Assembly (NCBI GenBank): GCA_017466365.1
Contig: JAFTUG010000011.1
Location: 62,001-126,000 of the forward strand
Direction: 5' to 3'
Source: Clostridia bacterium
GTDB taxonomy: Bacteria; Bacillota; Clostridia; Oscillospirales; Acutalibacteraceae
Length of the DNA stretch: 64,000 nt
Part shown: positions 7,360 to 16,198 of the stretch, piece by piece
Layout of the letters: every line of letters begins with the position of its first letter
Numbering within the stretch: the stretch's first letter is position 1
The notes under the pieces: generated by a model
The model's input: the letters and a program-made list of their open reading frames with translations, nothing else
The model's database searches: none
Told to the model about the DNA's origin: nothing
Made by a program: the position numbers and the translations under genes

Positions 7360-9399
7360 ATGCACGTTAAAATAACAGGTACAAGACGAATTGTGTCCCT
7401 GTGCGTTCTTCTTGCCTTTTTTGCCTTCTTTGTTTTTGACCTTGTAAAAATTCAGATTATCGACGGCGACGAATATGCCGCCGCAAGCAACGCCGTTTCG
7501 GAAAGAACGGCTGTAATAACCGCCGCAAGAGGCGAAATTGTTGACTGCAACGGTCAGGAGCTTGTTTATAACGACCAGGGCTATTCGATAATTTTCGACT
7601 ATGCCTATTTTCCCTCCGAACAGGAGCAGCGAAACGTAATAATCTCAAATCTCATTGACCTTTTCGAGAAAAATTCCCTTGAATGGATTGACAATCTTCC
7701 GCTTGTTTTTGACGAAAACGGCGGTATAGTGTATAAAGAGGACAGCGAAAATCTGATTAAAGAGATGAAGAGCGAGGATATGCTCAATCTCAACGATTAC
7801 GCAACCGCACAAAACTGCTTTGATGCCCTCATTTCAAGATATAAACTTGAGCAGTATCCTGCCGAAAAGGCAAGAAAAATTGCTTCGGTATGCTACGAAA
7901 TGAAGCGCCTTTTCTTCAGCATCGGATATCCCTATACCTTTGCTTCCGATGTGCCCGAGGAAATAATTTCCTATATTAAGGAAAACAGCGGAACTTATCA
8001 GGGCGTTGATGTTCAGGTTGTTCCCGTAAGACAGTATGCAGACGGCACTCTTGCGCCCCACGTTCTCGGAAGAACGGGTGCAATTGACGCCGATGAATAT
8101 AAAAAGCTTAAAGACGAGGGCTATAAAATCACCGACTACATCGGCAAAAGCGGAATCGAAGCCGCCATGGAGGAATATCTTAAGGGCACCGACGGCGAAG
8201 AAACCATTTATTGGGACGGCGACGGCAATAAGTCAAGCGCAGTAACCGTTCAGCCCGTTCAGGGCAACACCGTTGTGCTTACCATTGATGCAGGTCTGCA
8301 AAAGGTTGCGCAGGATGCTCTTCGTGAAACTCTTCTTGATTTCGCAGGAAGTGACCGAGGCAATCTTGTTGACGATGCGGGTGCGGTTGTTGTACTCAAC
8401 TGCAAAACGGGTGCAATTCTTGCTTCGGCGTCCTACCCGACCTATGATATTTCAACCTACAGCGAAAACGCAAAGGCTCTCAATGAAGATCCTTCTGCTC
8501 CGCTTTGGAACAGAGCGCTGCTTTCAACCTACGCAACGGGTTCAACAATGAAGCCCTCCGTTGCAATCGCAGCTCTTGAAGAGGGTCTTATCGATGAAGA
8601 ATATACGGTTTACTGCTCGGGAATGTATACCTATCTTGACCAAAAATTCAAATGCGAGCAGAGCCATAAAACACGCTTTGTTAATGTTGTTAACGCAATT
8701 GACGAATCATGCAACAGCTTTTTCTACGAGGTCGGCAAAAACCTCGGCATAGAAAAGATGAACGAATACAGAACCCTTTTCGGTCTCGGCTCAAAAACGG
8801 GCTGTGAGCTTGGCGAAGCAACGGGTGTTCTCGACAGCCCCGAATACCGTTCATCTCTCGGTCAGACATGGCTCCCCGGCTTCACCATTCAGTCTGCAAT
8901 CGGTCAGGCAGGTAACCTTTTCACTCCCATTCAGCTTGCAAATTACTGCGCCGTTATCGCAAACGGCGGCACAAGATACAGAACTCATTTTATAAAAAGC
9001 ATAAAGAGCTACGACTATTCACAGACGATAATCGAAACAAAGCCCGAAATCCTTTCGCAGATGGATCTTTCCGACGAAACCCTCGATATAGTGCAGAGAG
9101 GTATGCTCGCAGTCGGTGAAAGATCGTCTTATTTCAAAAACAGCCCCGTACAGATAGCCGCAAAAACGGGTACTTCGCAGGAAATCCGTAACCTCAACGG
9201 CAACTCCGTTAAGGTTAACAACGGCTTCCTTATTGCCTTTGCGCCCTATGAAAACCCCGAAATCGCCATTGCGGTAGTCGGCGAAGGCTTCAGGGCAGGT
9301 TCAAGGCTTTCTTCCGTTGTTGCCGCAATTGTCGAATACTATTTCGGACAGAGCGACAGCATGCAGACCAATCAGCAGGAAAACATCCTCATTCCGTAA
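7360..9399 (+). CDS. mrdA: Penicillin-binding protein 2 (elongation transpeptidase)
   Basis: A 679-residue class B PBP that cross-links peptidoglycan during cell elongation. One membrane helix (about 10-28) is followed by the pedestal/dimerisation region with HVLGRTGAID (about 230-240). The transpeptidase domain has all three catalytic motifs: SxxK at STMK (S395, K398), SxN at SCN (450-452) and KTG at 602-604. No PASTA repeats are present. It ends the mreBCD cluster, the usual position for PBP2. RodA is not beside it, but an FtsW/RodA-class protein with a second class B PBP lies at 53.8 kb. AAAAGGAGG precedes the start. Confidence 0.95.
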   Translation: MHVKITGTRRIVSLCVLLAFFAFFVFDLVKIQIIDGDEYAAASNAVSERTAVITAARGEIVDCNGQELVYNDQGYSIIFDYAYFPSEQEQRNVIISNLIDLFEKNSLEWIDNLPLVFDENGGIVYKEDSENLIKEMKSEDMLNLNDYATAQNCFDALISRYKLEQYPAEKARKIASVCYEMKRLFFSIGYPYTFASDVPEEIISYIKENSGTYQGVDVQVVPVRQYADGTLAPHVLGRTGAIDADEYKKLKDEGYKITDYIGKSGIEAAMEEYLKGTDGEETIYWDGDGNKSSAVTVQPVQGNTVVLTIDAGLQKVAQDALRETLLDFAGSDRGNLVDDAGAVVVLNCKTGAILASASYPTYDISTYSENAKALNEDPSAPLWNRALLSTYATGSTMKPSVAIAALEEGLIDEEYTVYCSGMYTYLDQKFKCEQSHKTRFVNVVNAIDESCNSFFYEVGKNLGIEKMNEYRTLFGLGSKTGCELGEATGVLDSPEYRSSLGQTWLPGFTIQSAIGQAGNLFTPIQLANYCAVIANGGTRYRTHFIKSIKSYDYSQTIIETKPEILSQMDLSDETLDIVQRGMLAVGERSSYFKNSPVQIAAKTGTSQEIRNLNGNSVKVNNGFLIAFAPYENPEIAIAVVGEGFRAGSRLSSVVAAIVEYYFGQSDSMQTNQQENILIP

Positions 9400-9414
9400 T
9401 AAATCAAGAAAGTA

Positions 9415-10146
9415 GTGACAGCTATGGCTGAAATTATAGTTATTGCTTCGGGCAAAGGCGGCTCGGGCAAATCATCCTTTGTTGCAGGTGTCGGCAGAGC
9501 GCTTGCAAAGCTCGGCAAAAAAGTGCTTGCAATTGACTGTGATATCGGTTTGCGCTCCCTTGACCTCCTTTTCGGTGTTTCCGAAAATGTGGTTTTTGAC
9601 TGGGGCGACCTTTTGCATGACAGATGCACCGTTGAGCAGGCTCTGATTAAAGCCGAAATTGACCTGCTTGCTGCTCCCCGTAATTTCAGCAGCGAGTTCA
9701 CTCCCGATTCAACCGCAAAGCTTTTTAAGTCTTTTTCGGAAGAATACGACTATATTCTGCTTGATTCTCCTGCAGGCATCGACAGGGGATTCCGGATTTC
9801 CGCAAGCGGTGCGGATAAGGCGGTTGTTGTAACAACACCCGATAACATCTGCGTAAGAAGCTGTGCAAGAGCCTTCGACGAGCTTCGCAGACTCGGCATT
9901 GAGGATGCAAGGCTTGTTATCAATATGTTTGAGGTTAAGCCCGTCTGCAAAAAGAAGCTTCTCAACATCGACCAATGCATCGACGAAACGGGTGTTCAGC
10001 TTCTCGGCATCGTTCCCAGAGATATAAACGTCGGCTACTGCTCCGTTACCGGCGAAACTCCGGGCGAATTTTCACCCTCAACCCTTGCGTATAAACGCAT
10101 TGCAAAACGCATAACGGGTCAGCGCATTCCTCTTGTTTGTGAGTGA
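9415..10146 (+). CDS. MinD-like ParA-family ATPase
   Basis: A 243-residue deviant Walker ATPase; GTG 9415 or ATG 9424 could be the start, both near AAGAAAG. Motifs are IASGKGGSGKSS (Walker A with the signature Lys, Ser where Val is common), AIDCDIGLRSLD (switch I) and YDYILLDSPAGID (Walker B). The shape and DCDIGLRSLD point to the MinD branch, which positions the division septum. Points against a classical MinD: no minC or minE nearby, and the C-terminus (KRIPLVCE-like end) lacks an obvious Phe/Leu-rich amphipathic membrane helix. It lies 15 bases after the PBP2 gene and 9 before mnmE, so it is in the same transcription unit. Confidence 0.8.
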   Translation: MTAMAEIIVIASGKGGSGKSSFVAGVGRALAKLGKKVLAIDCDIGLRSLDLLFGVSENVVFDWGDLLHDRCTVEQALIKAEIDLLAAPRNFSSEFTPDSTAKLFKSFSEEYDYILLDSPAGIDRGFRISASGADKAVVVTTPDNICVRSCARAFDELRRLGIEDARLVINMFEVKPVCKKKLLNIDQCIDETGVQLLGIVPRDINVGYCSVTGETPGEFSPSTLAYKRIAKRITGQRIPLVCE

Positions 10147-10155
10147 GGTTATATT

Positions 10156-11523
10156 ATGGAAAACCGTACAATTGCCGCCATTGCAACTCCGAATGCACCG
10201 GGCGGCATCGGAATTGTGAGAATTTCGGGCGAAAAAGCCGTTGAAATTGCCGCAAGAATTTTCAGACCCGTCAGCGGTAAGCCGCTTACGGAGAGCAAGG
10301 GCTACTGCGCCCATTTCGGAGATGTTTACGATAATAACGAGAAAATTGACGAGGCAGTTTGCCTCGTTTTTCGTGCGCCTAAAAGCTATACAGGCGAAGA
10401 TACAGCCGAGATTTCATGCCACGGCGGTCTTTACATAACAAAGCGTGTTCTGCGTGCCGCACTTGATGCAGGCGCAATTCCTGCCGAGGCAGGGGAGTTC
10501 ACAAAAAGAGCTTTTCTCAACGGCAAGCTTGACCTTGCCGCCGCCGAAAGCGTTATGTCGCTTATCGGTGCATCGGGCAAGCAGGCTGCAACCGCCGCAC
10601 TCAACACTCTTGACGGCAATTTGAGCCGTGAAATCAGAAAATGCGCCGATGACATTATCGGAATCTGTGCATCCCTTGCCGCATGGGTCGATTATCCCGA
10701 TGAGGATATTGATGATACCGGCGCAGCGGACATGCTTCCGATTTTTGAAAAAACAAAAGCTGCTCTTGCGGATATCATCCGCCGCTATGACTGCGGAAGA
10801 GCTGTTACCGACGGCATTGATGCCGTTATCGTCGGCAAACCCAACGTCGGCAAATCCACGCTTATGAATATGCTCACGGGCTTTGAACGCTCAATTGTTA
10901 CCGATATTGCAGGCACAACCCGTGATGTTGTTGAAGAAAAAATCGTTCTCGGAGAGATTATAATGCGTGTTGCCGATACGGCAGGAATCCGTGAGACCGA
11001 GAATATTGTTGAAAATATCGGCGTTAATCTTGCAAAACGCAGGCTTGAAAGAGCCGAGCTTGTGCTTGCCGTATTTGACGGCAGCGAGCCGATAAACAGC
11101 GATGACCTTGATATCATCGAGCAATGCAAAGGCAAAAAGGCAATTGCTCTTCTCAATAAATCCGACCTGCCCATGGCGGCAGACAGAAAAATCATCGGCG
11201 ATAATTTCCCGCATACCGTTGAGCTTTCCGCTTCGACGGGCGAGGGGAGAGATGCGCTCGAAAATGCGGTGCGTTCGATTTTTAAAACAAACGAATTTGA
11301 CCCGAATTCCGCTTGTCTGACGAGCGAGAGGCAGCGCCAATGCTGCGTTAATGCGATAAATCATATTAATGAGGCAATCTCCGCACTCAACATGGGCGTA
11401 ACTCTCGATGCGGTCAACGTCTGCGCCGACTGCGCCATCGATGCACTCCTTGAGCTTACGGGCGACAGAGCAACCTCCGCCGTTGTTGATGAGGTTTTCT
11501 CAAGATTCTGTGTCGGCAAATAA
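10156..11523 (+). CDS. mnmE: tRNA modification GTPase MnmE
   Basis: A 455-residue protein of normal MnmE length. The N-terminal formyl-THF-binding domain starts TIAAIATPNAPGGIGIVRISG. A helical domain surrounds a Ras-like G domain: G1 GKPNVGKST (about 227-235), G2 TTRDVVEE, G3 DTAGIRE, G4 NKSD. The C-terminal CVGK carries the invariant Cys. With MnmG it installs the carboxymethylaminomethyl group on U34 of certain tRNAs in the cytoplasm. mnmG and rsmG follow, as near many Firmicute origins. A terminator-like hairpin separates it from mnmG. Confidence 0.97.
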   Translation: MENRTIAAIATPNAPGGIGIVRISGEKAVEIAARIFRPVSGKPLTESKGYCAHFGDVYDNNEKIDEAVCLVFRAPKSYTGEDTAEISCHGGLYITKRVLRAALDAGAIPAEAGEFTKRAFLNGKLDLAAAESVMSLIGASGKQAATAALNTLDGNLSREIRKCADDIIGICASLAAWVDYPDEDIDDTGAADMLPIFEKTKAALADIIRRYDCGRAVTDGIDAVIVGKPNVGKSTLMNMLTGFERSIVTDIAGTTRDVVEEKIVLGEIIMRVADTAGIRETENIVENIGVNLAKRRLERAELVLAVFDGSEPINSDDLDIIEQCKGKKAIALLNKSDLPMAADRKIIGDNFPHTVELSASTGEGRDALENAVRSIFKTNEFDPNSACLTSERQRQCCVNAINHINEAISALNMGVTLDAVNVCADCAIDALLELTGDRATSAVVDEVFSRFCVGK

Positions 11524-11525
11524 AA

Positions 11526-11567
11526 AGCGGTTTATTATTCTTATTTTGCAAAATAACCGCTGTTTTT
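11526..11567 (+). terminator. Terminator-like hairpin between mnmE and mnmG
   Basis: AGCGGTTTATT pairs with AATAACCGCT, followed by GTTTTT. A second overlapping inverted repeat (CTGTTTTTAGT with ACTAAAACAG, about 11560-11593) could form an alternative fold. It may be a partial terminator or attenuator. The rest of the gap to 11713 shows nothing recognisable. Confidence 0.6.
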
Positions 11568-11713
11568 AGTTCTATTTCAGCACTAAAACAGCGATTTTCG
11601 ATTACAGACGATAGAAATTTCTCAAATGATGCCGAGTTAAATCCGATTGACGCAATCGGCTGTAAACGAAAGGTTTATTTTTCTTATTCAGAACAATCAA
11701 AAGTGGTGTTACT

Positions 11714-13588
11714 ATGGAATACTTTTCTGAAAATTTTGATGTTGCCGTAATCGGCGCAGGCCATGCAGGAATCGAGGCAGGGCTTGCCGCCGCACGCCTC
11801 GGATGTAAGACGGCGGTTTTCACAATAAACCTCGACTGGGTCGGCAACATGCCGTGCAATCCCTCAATCGGCGGCACATCAAAGGGACATCTTGTCCGTG
11901 AAATAGATGCACTCGGCGGTGAAATGGGCATTGCGGCTGACCGCAACACCCTGCAAAGCCGTATGCTCAATCTCGGCAAAGGACCTGCCGTACACAGTCT
12001 GCGTGCGCAGATTGACCGCAGAGGCTACTGCGACTATATGAAATTTGCTCTCGAAAAGCAGGAAAACCTATTTCTCCGTCAGGCGGAAATCATTGATTTG
12101 AAGCGTGACGGCGATGATTGGCTGCTCAAAACCCGCCTCGAGGCGATTCACAGAGCAAAGGCAGTTATCATTGCAACGGGTACTTTCCTTGCAGGACGCA
12201 TTTTTATCGGCGATATTTCTTACGAAAGCGGTCCCGACGGCATGTTCCCTGCAGTTGAGCTTGCAAAATCACTCAAAGAGCTTGGCGTAATGACCCGCCG
12301 ATTCAAAACGGGAACGCCTCCCCGTGTTAATCGCAGAAGCGTTGACACAGAAAACCTTGAGCCGCAGTACGGCGATGAAAACATCGTTCACTTTTCCTTC
12401 AATAACGATATTGAAGTTCGTAACACCGAAAAATGCTATATTACATATACGGGCGAGGAAACAAAGAAGATTATTCTTGAAAATCTCCACCGTTCGCCCC
12501 TCTATTCGGGCAAGATTGACGGCGTAGGCCCCCGTTACTGCCCGAGCATTGAGGATAAAATCGTGCGTTTCTCCGAAAAGGAACGTCATCAGATATTTGT
12601 TGAGCCTTGCGGCGGCAACACCGACGAGATGTATCTTCAGGGTCTTTCTTCATCCCTTCCCGAAGATGTTCAACTCAAAATCGTTCACAGCATACCCGGA
12701 CTTGAAAAAGCGGAGTTTCTTCGCACCGCCTATGCCATAGAATATGACTGCGTTGACCCTCTTTCGCTGCGTCAGACCCTTGAATTCAAGGATTTTCCGG
12801 GTCTTTACGGTGCAGGTCAATTCAACGGCTCGAGCGGATATGAGGAAGCTGCGGCGCAGGGTCTTGTTGCAGGCATGAATGCCGCCCTCAAAATCAAGGG
12901 CAAAGAACCCGTCATTCTTGACCGCACAACCTCTTATATCGGCACTCTTATTGACGACCTTGTAACAAAAGGCTGCTCCGACCCCTACAGAATGATGACC
13001 TCACGCTCCGAATACCGCCTTATTCTCCGCCAGGATAATGCCGACCGCCGACTGACGGAAATCGGCTATAAGGCAGGTCTTATCAGCGAGGAAAGATACC
13101 GTAAATTCCTTAAAAAGCTCGATTTGATTGCCGAAGAAATGGAAAGAATAAAAAATCTCTCCATTCCCAAAACTCCCGAGCTTGATGAAATGCTTGTTTC
13201 ACGTGAAACATCAGCTCTTGAAAAGGGCGTAAAGATGATTGAACTGCTCCGCAGACCGCAGATTAACTATGAAGCCCTTGCTCCTTTTGACAAAAATCGA
13301 CCCGATTTACCCTTTGAGGTTTTTGAACAGGTTGAAATTGATATCAAATATGAAGGATATATCAAGCGTCAGCAGATGCAGATTAAAGAAAACCGCAGAC
13401 TTGAGGTTAAAAGACTGCCGGAGGACCTCGATTATAACGCAATAACCGGTCTGCGCCTTGAAGCGGTTGAAAAGCTTTGCAAAATCCGACCCGAAACCGT
13501 CGGTCAGGCTTCAAGAATTTCGGGCGTTTCTCCTGCCGATATCTCGGTTTTACTTATCTATCTTGAGAGGAATAATATAAATGTATAA
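11714..13588 (+). CDS. mnmG: tRNA uridine-5-carboxymethylaminomethyl enzyme MnmG
   Basis: A 624-residue FAD enzyme, partner of MnmE in modifying wobble uridine 34. The FAD dinucleotide motif is [19 protein letters not shown] near 13-31. Family signatures are [20 protein letters not shown] near 50-69, [11 protein letters not shown], and the C-terminal helical region with [17 protein letters not shown]. Length and motifs are complete. A perfect parS site lies inside the gene, encoding part of MLVSRETSA. rsmG begins 8 bases before its stop, so translation of the two is coupled. Confidence 0.98.
   Translation: MEYFSENFDVAVIGAGHAGIEAGLAAARLGCKTAVFTINLDWVGNMPCNPSIGGTSKGHLVREIDALGGEMGIAADRNTLQSRMLNLGKGPAVHSLRAQIDRRGYCDYMKFALEKQENLFLRQAEIIDLKRDGDDWLLKTRLEAIHRAKAVIIATGTFLAGRIFIGDISYESGPDGMFPAVELAKSLKELGVMTRRFKTGTPPRVNRRSVDTENLEPQYGDENIVHFSFNNDIEVRNTEKCYITYTGEETKKIILENLHRSPLYSGKIDGVGPRYCPSIEDKIVRFSEKERHQIFVEPCGGNTDEMYLQGLSSSLPEDVQLKIVHSIPGLEKAEFLRTAYAIEYDCVDPLSLRQTLEFKDFPGLYGAGQFNGSSGYEEAAAQGLVAGMNAALKIKGKEPVILDRTTSYIGTLIDDLVTKGCSDPYRMMTSRSEYRLILRQDNADRRLTEIGYKAGLISEERYRKFLKKLDLIAEEMERIKNLSIPKTPELDEMLVSRETSALEKGVKMIELLRRPQINYEALAPFDKNRPDLPFEVFEQVEIDIKYEGYIKRQQMQIKENRRLEVKRLPEDLDYNAITGLRLEAVEKLCKIRPETVGQASRISGVSPADISVLLIYLERNNINV
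13195..13210. other. parS centromere site inside mnmG
   Basis: TGTTTCACGTGAAACA is a perfect 16-base palindrome identical to the consensus parS bound by Spo0J/ParB in Bacillus. It lies within the coding sequence of mnmG, 3 kb from spo0J. parS sites normally cluster near the origin, where ParB loads and recruits SMC. Confidence 0.93.
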
Positions 13589-14291
13589 CACCTCACTTCT
13601 TCTTTCCGATGCCGAAAAGCTCGGAATATCGCTCAACGATGAACAGCTGAAGCTTTTCGGAAATCTTGCAGAATTGCTTGTTGAGCAGAATAAAACAATG
13701 AATTTAACCGCCATTACCGACCCTGACGGTATTGCCGTAAAGCATTTTGCGGACAGCATTTCAGCACTTTCCGCATATGAATTTGCACCCAATACAAAGG
13801 TGCTTGATGTCGGAACGGGTGCGGGATTTCCGTCAATTCCCCTGCTTATTGCAAGACCCGACCTCGAAATGACGATGATTGACTCAACTGCAAAAAAGCT
13901 CAAATATGTTGCTTCAACGGTTGAGACACTCGGACTCAATGCCGAGGTTCTTCACACAAGAGCCGAGGAAGCGGGTCAAAATAAGGAATACAGAGAAAAA
14001 TTCGATATAGTTTGCTCCAGAGCCGTTGCAGCACTCAATGTTCTTTGCGAATACTGCCTGCCTTTTGTTAAGGTTGGCGGAGTGTTTCTCGCAATGAAAG
14101 CCGCAAAGGCGCAGGAAGAAATCGCCGATGCAAAGAACGCAATTAAAACTCTCGGCGGTAAAATCGTTGCTGAAAAATCGTTTTCGCTCTCCGACGGTGG
14201 AGAAAGAACCATTGTTGTTATCAAAAAGATATCGCAAGTTCCGCCAAAATACCCGAGAGTATCGGCGCAAATCGCAAAAAAGCCGCTTTAA
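13581..14291 (+). CDS. rsmG: 16S rRNA (guanine527-N7)-methyltransferase RsmG
   Basis: A 236-residue SAM-dependent methyltransferase that methylates G527 of 16S r[22 protein letters not shown] (about 41-59) is the family signature, and [15 protein letters not shown] (about 74-88) is the SAM-binding loop. [21 protein letters not shown] completes the fold. Start ATG 13581 overlaps mnmG by 8 bases. The last residues extend slightly past the usual end with a basic tail (AQIAKKPL). A weak hairpin with T-run (about 14285-14324) follows. Confidence 0.96.
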   Translation: MYNTSLLLSDAEKLGISLNDEQLKLFGNLAELLVEQNKTMNLTAITDPDGIAVKHFADSISALSAYEFAPNTKVLDVGTGAGFPSIPLLIARPDLEMTMIDSTAKKLKYVASTVETLGLNAEVLHTRAEEAGQNKEYREKFDIVCSRAVAALNVLCEYCLPFVKVGGVFLAMKAAKAQEEIADAKNAIKTLGGKIVAEKSFSLSDGGERTIVVIKKISQVPPKYPRVSAQIAKKPL

Positions 14292-14344
14292 TTCAACATT
14301 TGCTGTCGGTTAAAGCAGTTTTTTGAAAATCGAATATGCTGGAC

Positions 14345-14391
14345 AATCCCTCCTTTCAATGATATGATTATGTCAACGAAACGGAGGGATT
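14345..14391 (+). promoter_or_regulatory. Hairpin that can hide the noc ribosome-binding site
   Basis: AATCCCTCC (14345-14353) is exactly complementary to GGAGGGATT (14383-14391), which contains the Shine-Dalgarno sequence of noc 8 bases before its TTG start. Folding of the leader RNA would block initiation. The 29-base loop is AT-rich. Translational control of noc is an inference from the complementarity. Confidence 0.6.
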
Positions 14392-14396
14392 TACTT

Positions 14397-15227
14397 TTGA
14401 AAAGCGGAAAATATAAAATCGGCGGTCAGATAATCCTGATTCCTCAAGAGGAAATCTATCCGAATCCGAATCAGCCCCGCCGCAGATTTGATTTTGATGA
14501 GCTTGAAGGGCTTGCGCAGAGCATACGCCAAAACGGTATAATTCAGCCGATTGCCGTAAGAGTCAACAGCCGAGGCGAATACGAGCTGATATCGGGCGAA
14601 AGACGGCTGCGAGCTTCAAGGCTTGTAGGAGTAACGCAGGTTCCGTGCATAATCATGGAGGCAAACGATGAAAAATCGGCACTCTTTGCTCTTCTTGAAA
14701 ATGTTCAGCGATGCGACCTTGATTTCTTTGAAGAAGCGGTTGCAATTGAAAAACTGCTCACGGATTACGGGATGAGCCGCGATGAAGTATGCAAAAAACT
14801 CGGTAAAGCTCCCCCTACCATATCCAACAAGCTCCGACTTTTGCGTTTGCCCGAGGAAATACGCCTGCGTATAACGCAGGAAAATCTCACAGAACGCCAC
14901 GCAAGAGCAATGCTGAAGCTAACCTCAATAAGCCAGATGGAAAGAGCAATGTCCATAATCGCCGAAAAACGGCTGAATGTTGCCGAAACCGAAAGGCTTG
15001 TTTCACAGATACTTACCAATGACAGCCGCCACAGACAGCCGACGGTAAAGCTTTTTAAGGATGTAAGAATTTTTGTTAACACCCTTAATCATGCGGTTGA
15101 CACCATGCGGCGTGCAGGAATTGAGGCGGATTCCGCAAAAAGCGAAACGGATGAATATATTGAATACATCGTTCGCATACCCAAAAGCCGTAATTGCTAT
15201 ATCAGGGCAAAGAAATCGACGGCATAA
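14397..15227 (+). CDS. noc: ParB-like nucleoid occlusion protein Noc
   Basis: A 276-residue ParB-family protein. TTG 14397 is chosen because GGAGGG lies 8 bases upstream; in-frame ATGs at 14364 and 14370 lie before that site. Order of parts: N-terminal CTP-binding domain with PNPNQPRRRFDFDELEGLA and SGERRLRASRL, helix-turn-helix with KLGKAPPTISNKLRLLRL, then ERHARAMLKL and RLNVAETERLVSQIL. The C-terminal half (DVRIFVNTLNHAVDTM, YIEYIVRIPK) matches Noc rather than Spo0J. Noc stops FtsZ assembling over DNA. No short N-terminal membrane amphipathic helix is obvious. No Noc-type palindrome (ATTTCCCGGGAAAT) was noticed, so a second ParB is the alternative. Confidence 0.87.
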   Translation: MKSGKYKIGGQIILIPQEEIYPNPNQPRRRFDFDELEGLAQSIRQNGIIQPIAVRVNSRGEYELISGERRLRASRLVGVTQVPCIIMEANDEKSALFALLENVQRCDLDFFEEAVAIEKLLTDYGMSRDEVCKKLGKAPPTISNKLRLLRLPEEIRLRITQENLTERHARAMLKLTSISQMERAMSIIAEKRLNVAETERLVSQILTNDSRHRQPTVKLFKDVRIFVNTLNHAVDTMRRAGIEADSAKSETDEYIEYIVRIPKSRNCYIRAKKSTA

Positions 15228-15277
15228 CAGAGACATCTTCTAATTTACCATATCTTTCTCTTTCACACCCACATCCA

Positions 15278-15318
15278 GCAAAGCGGGCAGACTTCGGTCT
15301 GTCCGTTTTGCATTTTAG
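15278..15318 (+). terminator. Strong terminator after noc
   Basis: GCAAAGCGGGCAGAC pairs with GTCTGTCCGTTTTGC around a TTCG tetraloop and is followed by ATTTTAGG. The stem is long and stable although the T-run is poor. It separates noc from soj. Confidence 0.7.
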
Positions 15319-15322
15319 GTTT

Positions 15323-15338
15323 GTTTCACGTGAAACAT
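15323..15338. other. parS centromere site upstream of soj
   Basis: A second perfect TGTTTCACGTGAAACA palindrome lies between the noc terminator and the soj start, 97 bases from the TTG. This position suggests both a centromere role and possible ParB feedback on the parAB promoter. The TATATGATATAATATA region just downstream (about 15371-15388) probably holds the -10 box. Confidence 0.93.
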
Positions 15339-15419
15339 AAAAATTTTATTTTCTGCTTTTCATTTAATAACATATATGATATAATATACATTAATATATA
15401 TAATTCAGGAGCGATTATT

Positions 15420-16187
15420 TTGGGAAAGATTATTGCTATTGTTAACCAGAAAGGCGGGGTCGGTAAAACCACCTCTGCCGTTAACCTTACCGCCGCACTC
15501 GGCAGCAAGGGATATAAAACTCTGCTTATTGATATCGACCCGCAGGGTAACTCAACGAGCGGTCTCGGAATCAATAAAAAAGGTCTTGAAAAAACCTCTT
15601 ACAGCGTGCTTATCGGCGGCACTCCCGCAAACGAAGCCGTTGTAAAAACTCCCTATGACAATGTTTATGTTATGCCATCGAGCATGGACCTCGCAGGCGC
15701 AGAGCTTGAGCTGATTGAGTTTGAAAAACGTGAATCAAAGCTCAAAAACGCACTTGCAGGCATAGTCAACGATTATGATTTCATTTTTCTTGACTGCCCT
15801 CCCTCGCTCGGTCTCATTACCCTCAACGGTCTTTGCGCCGCTGATACGCTGATTGTTCCGATTCAGTGCGAATTCTATGCGCTCGAAGGTCTTTCACAGC
15901 TTATCTCAACAGTAAGAACGGTCAAGCGTCTTTATAATCCCTACATAGAAATTGAAGGCGTTCTGCTCACAATGTATAACGGTCAGCTCAACCTCACACA
16001 GCAGGTTGTTGAGGAAGTGAAGCGCTGCTTCCCCAAAAAGGTTTACGCAACCGTTATTCCAAGAAACGTCAGACTTTCGGAAGCACCCAGCTACGGTCAG
16101 CCCGTTATGTATTACGATAAGTCATCCAAGGGCGCACATGCTTACAGCGACCTTGCGGATGAATTCCTCAAGCTGAATAACAAATAA
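15420..16187 (+). CDS. parA: Chromosome partitioning ATPase ParA/Soj
   Basis: A 255-residue ParA ATPase that binds DNA as an ATP dimer and is released by ParB, driving origin segregation. Start is TTG 15420 (CAGGAG 7 bases upstream); the upstream in-frame ATG would translate the parS site and has no ribosome site. Walker A is NQKGGVGKTTSAVNL at the N-terminus, with the signature Lys. DIDPQGNSTSGLG, FIFLDCPPSLGLITLN and PIQCEFYALEGLSQL are family motifs. spo0J starts 11 bases downstream in the same operon. Confidence 0.97.
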   Translation: MGKIIAIVNQKGGVGKTTSAVNLTAALGSKGYKTLLIDIDPQGNSTSGLGINKKGLEKTSYSVLIGGTPANEAVVKTPYDNVYVMPSSMDLAGAELELIEFEKRESKLKNALAGIVNDYDFIFLDCPPSLGLITLNGLCAADTLIVPIQCEFYALEGLSQLISTVRTVKRLYNPYIEIEGVLLTMYNGQLNLTQQVVEEVKRCFPKKVYATVIPRNVRLSEAPSYGQPVMYYDKSSKGAHAYSDLADEFLKLNNK

Positions 16188-16198
16188 GGAGAAAAATT

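Noticed and set aside
14397-15227. Second Spo0J rather than Noc
   Set aside because: The C-terminal half and position next to rsmG match Noc better; kept as an alternative because no Noc-type binding palindrome was found.
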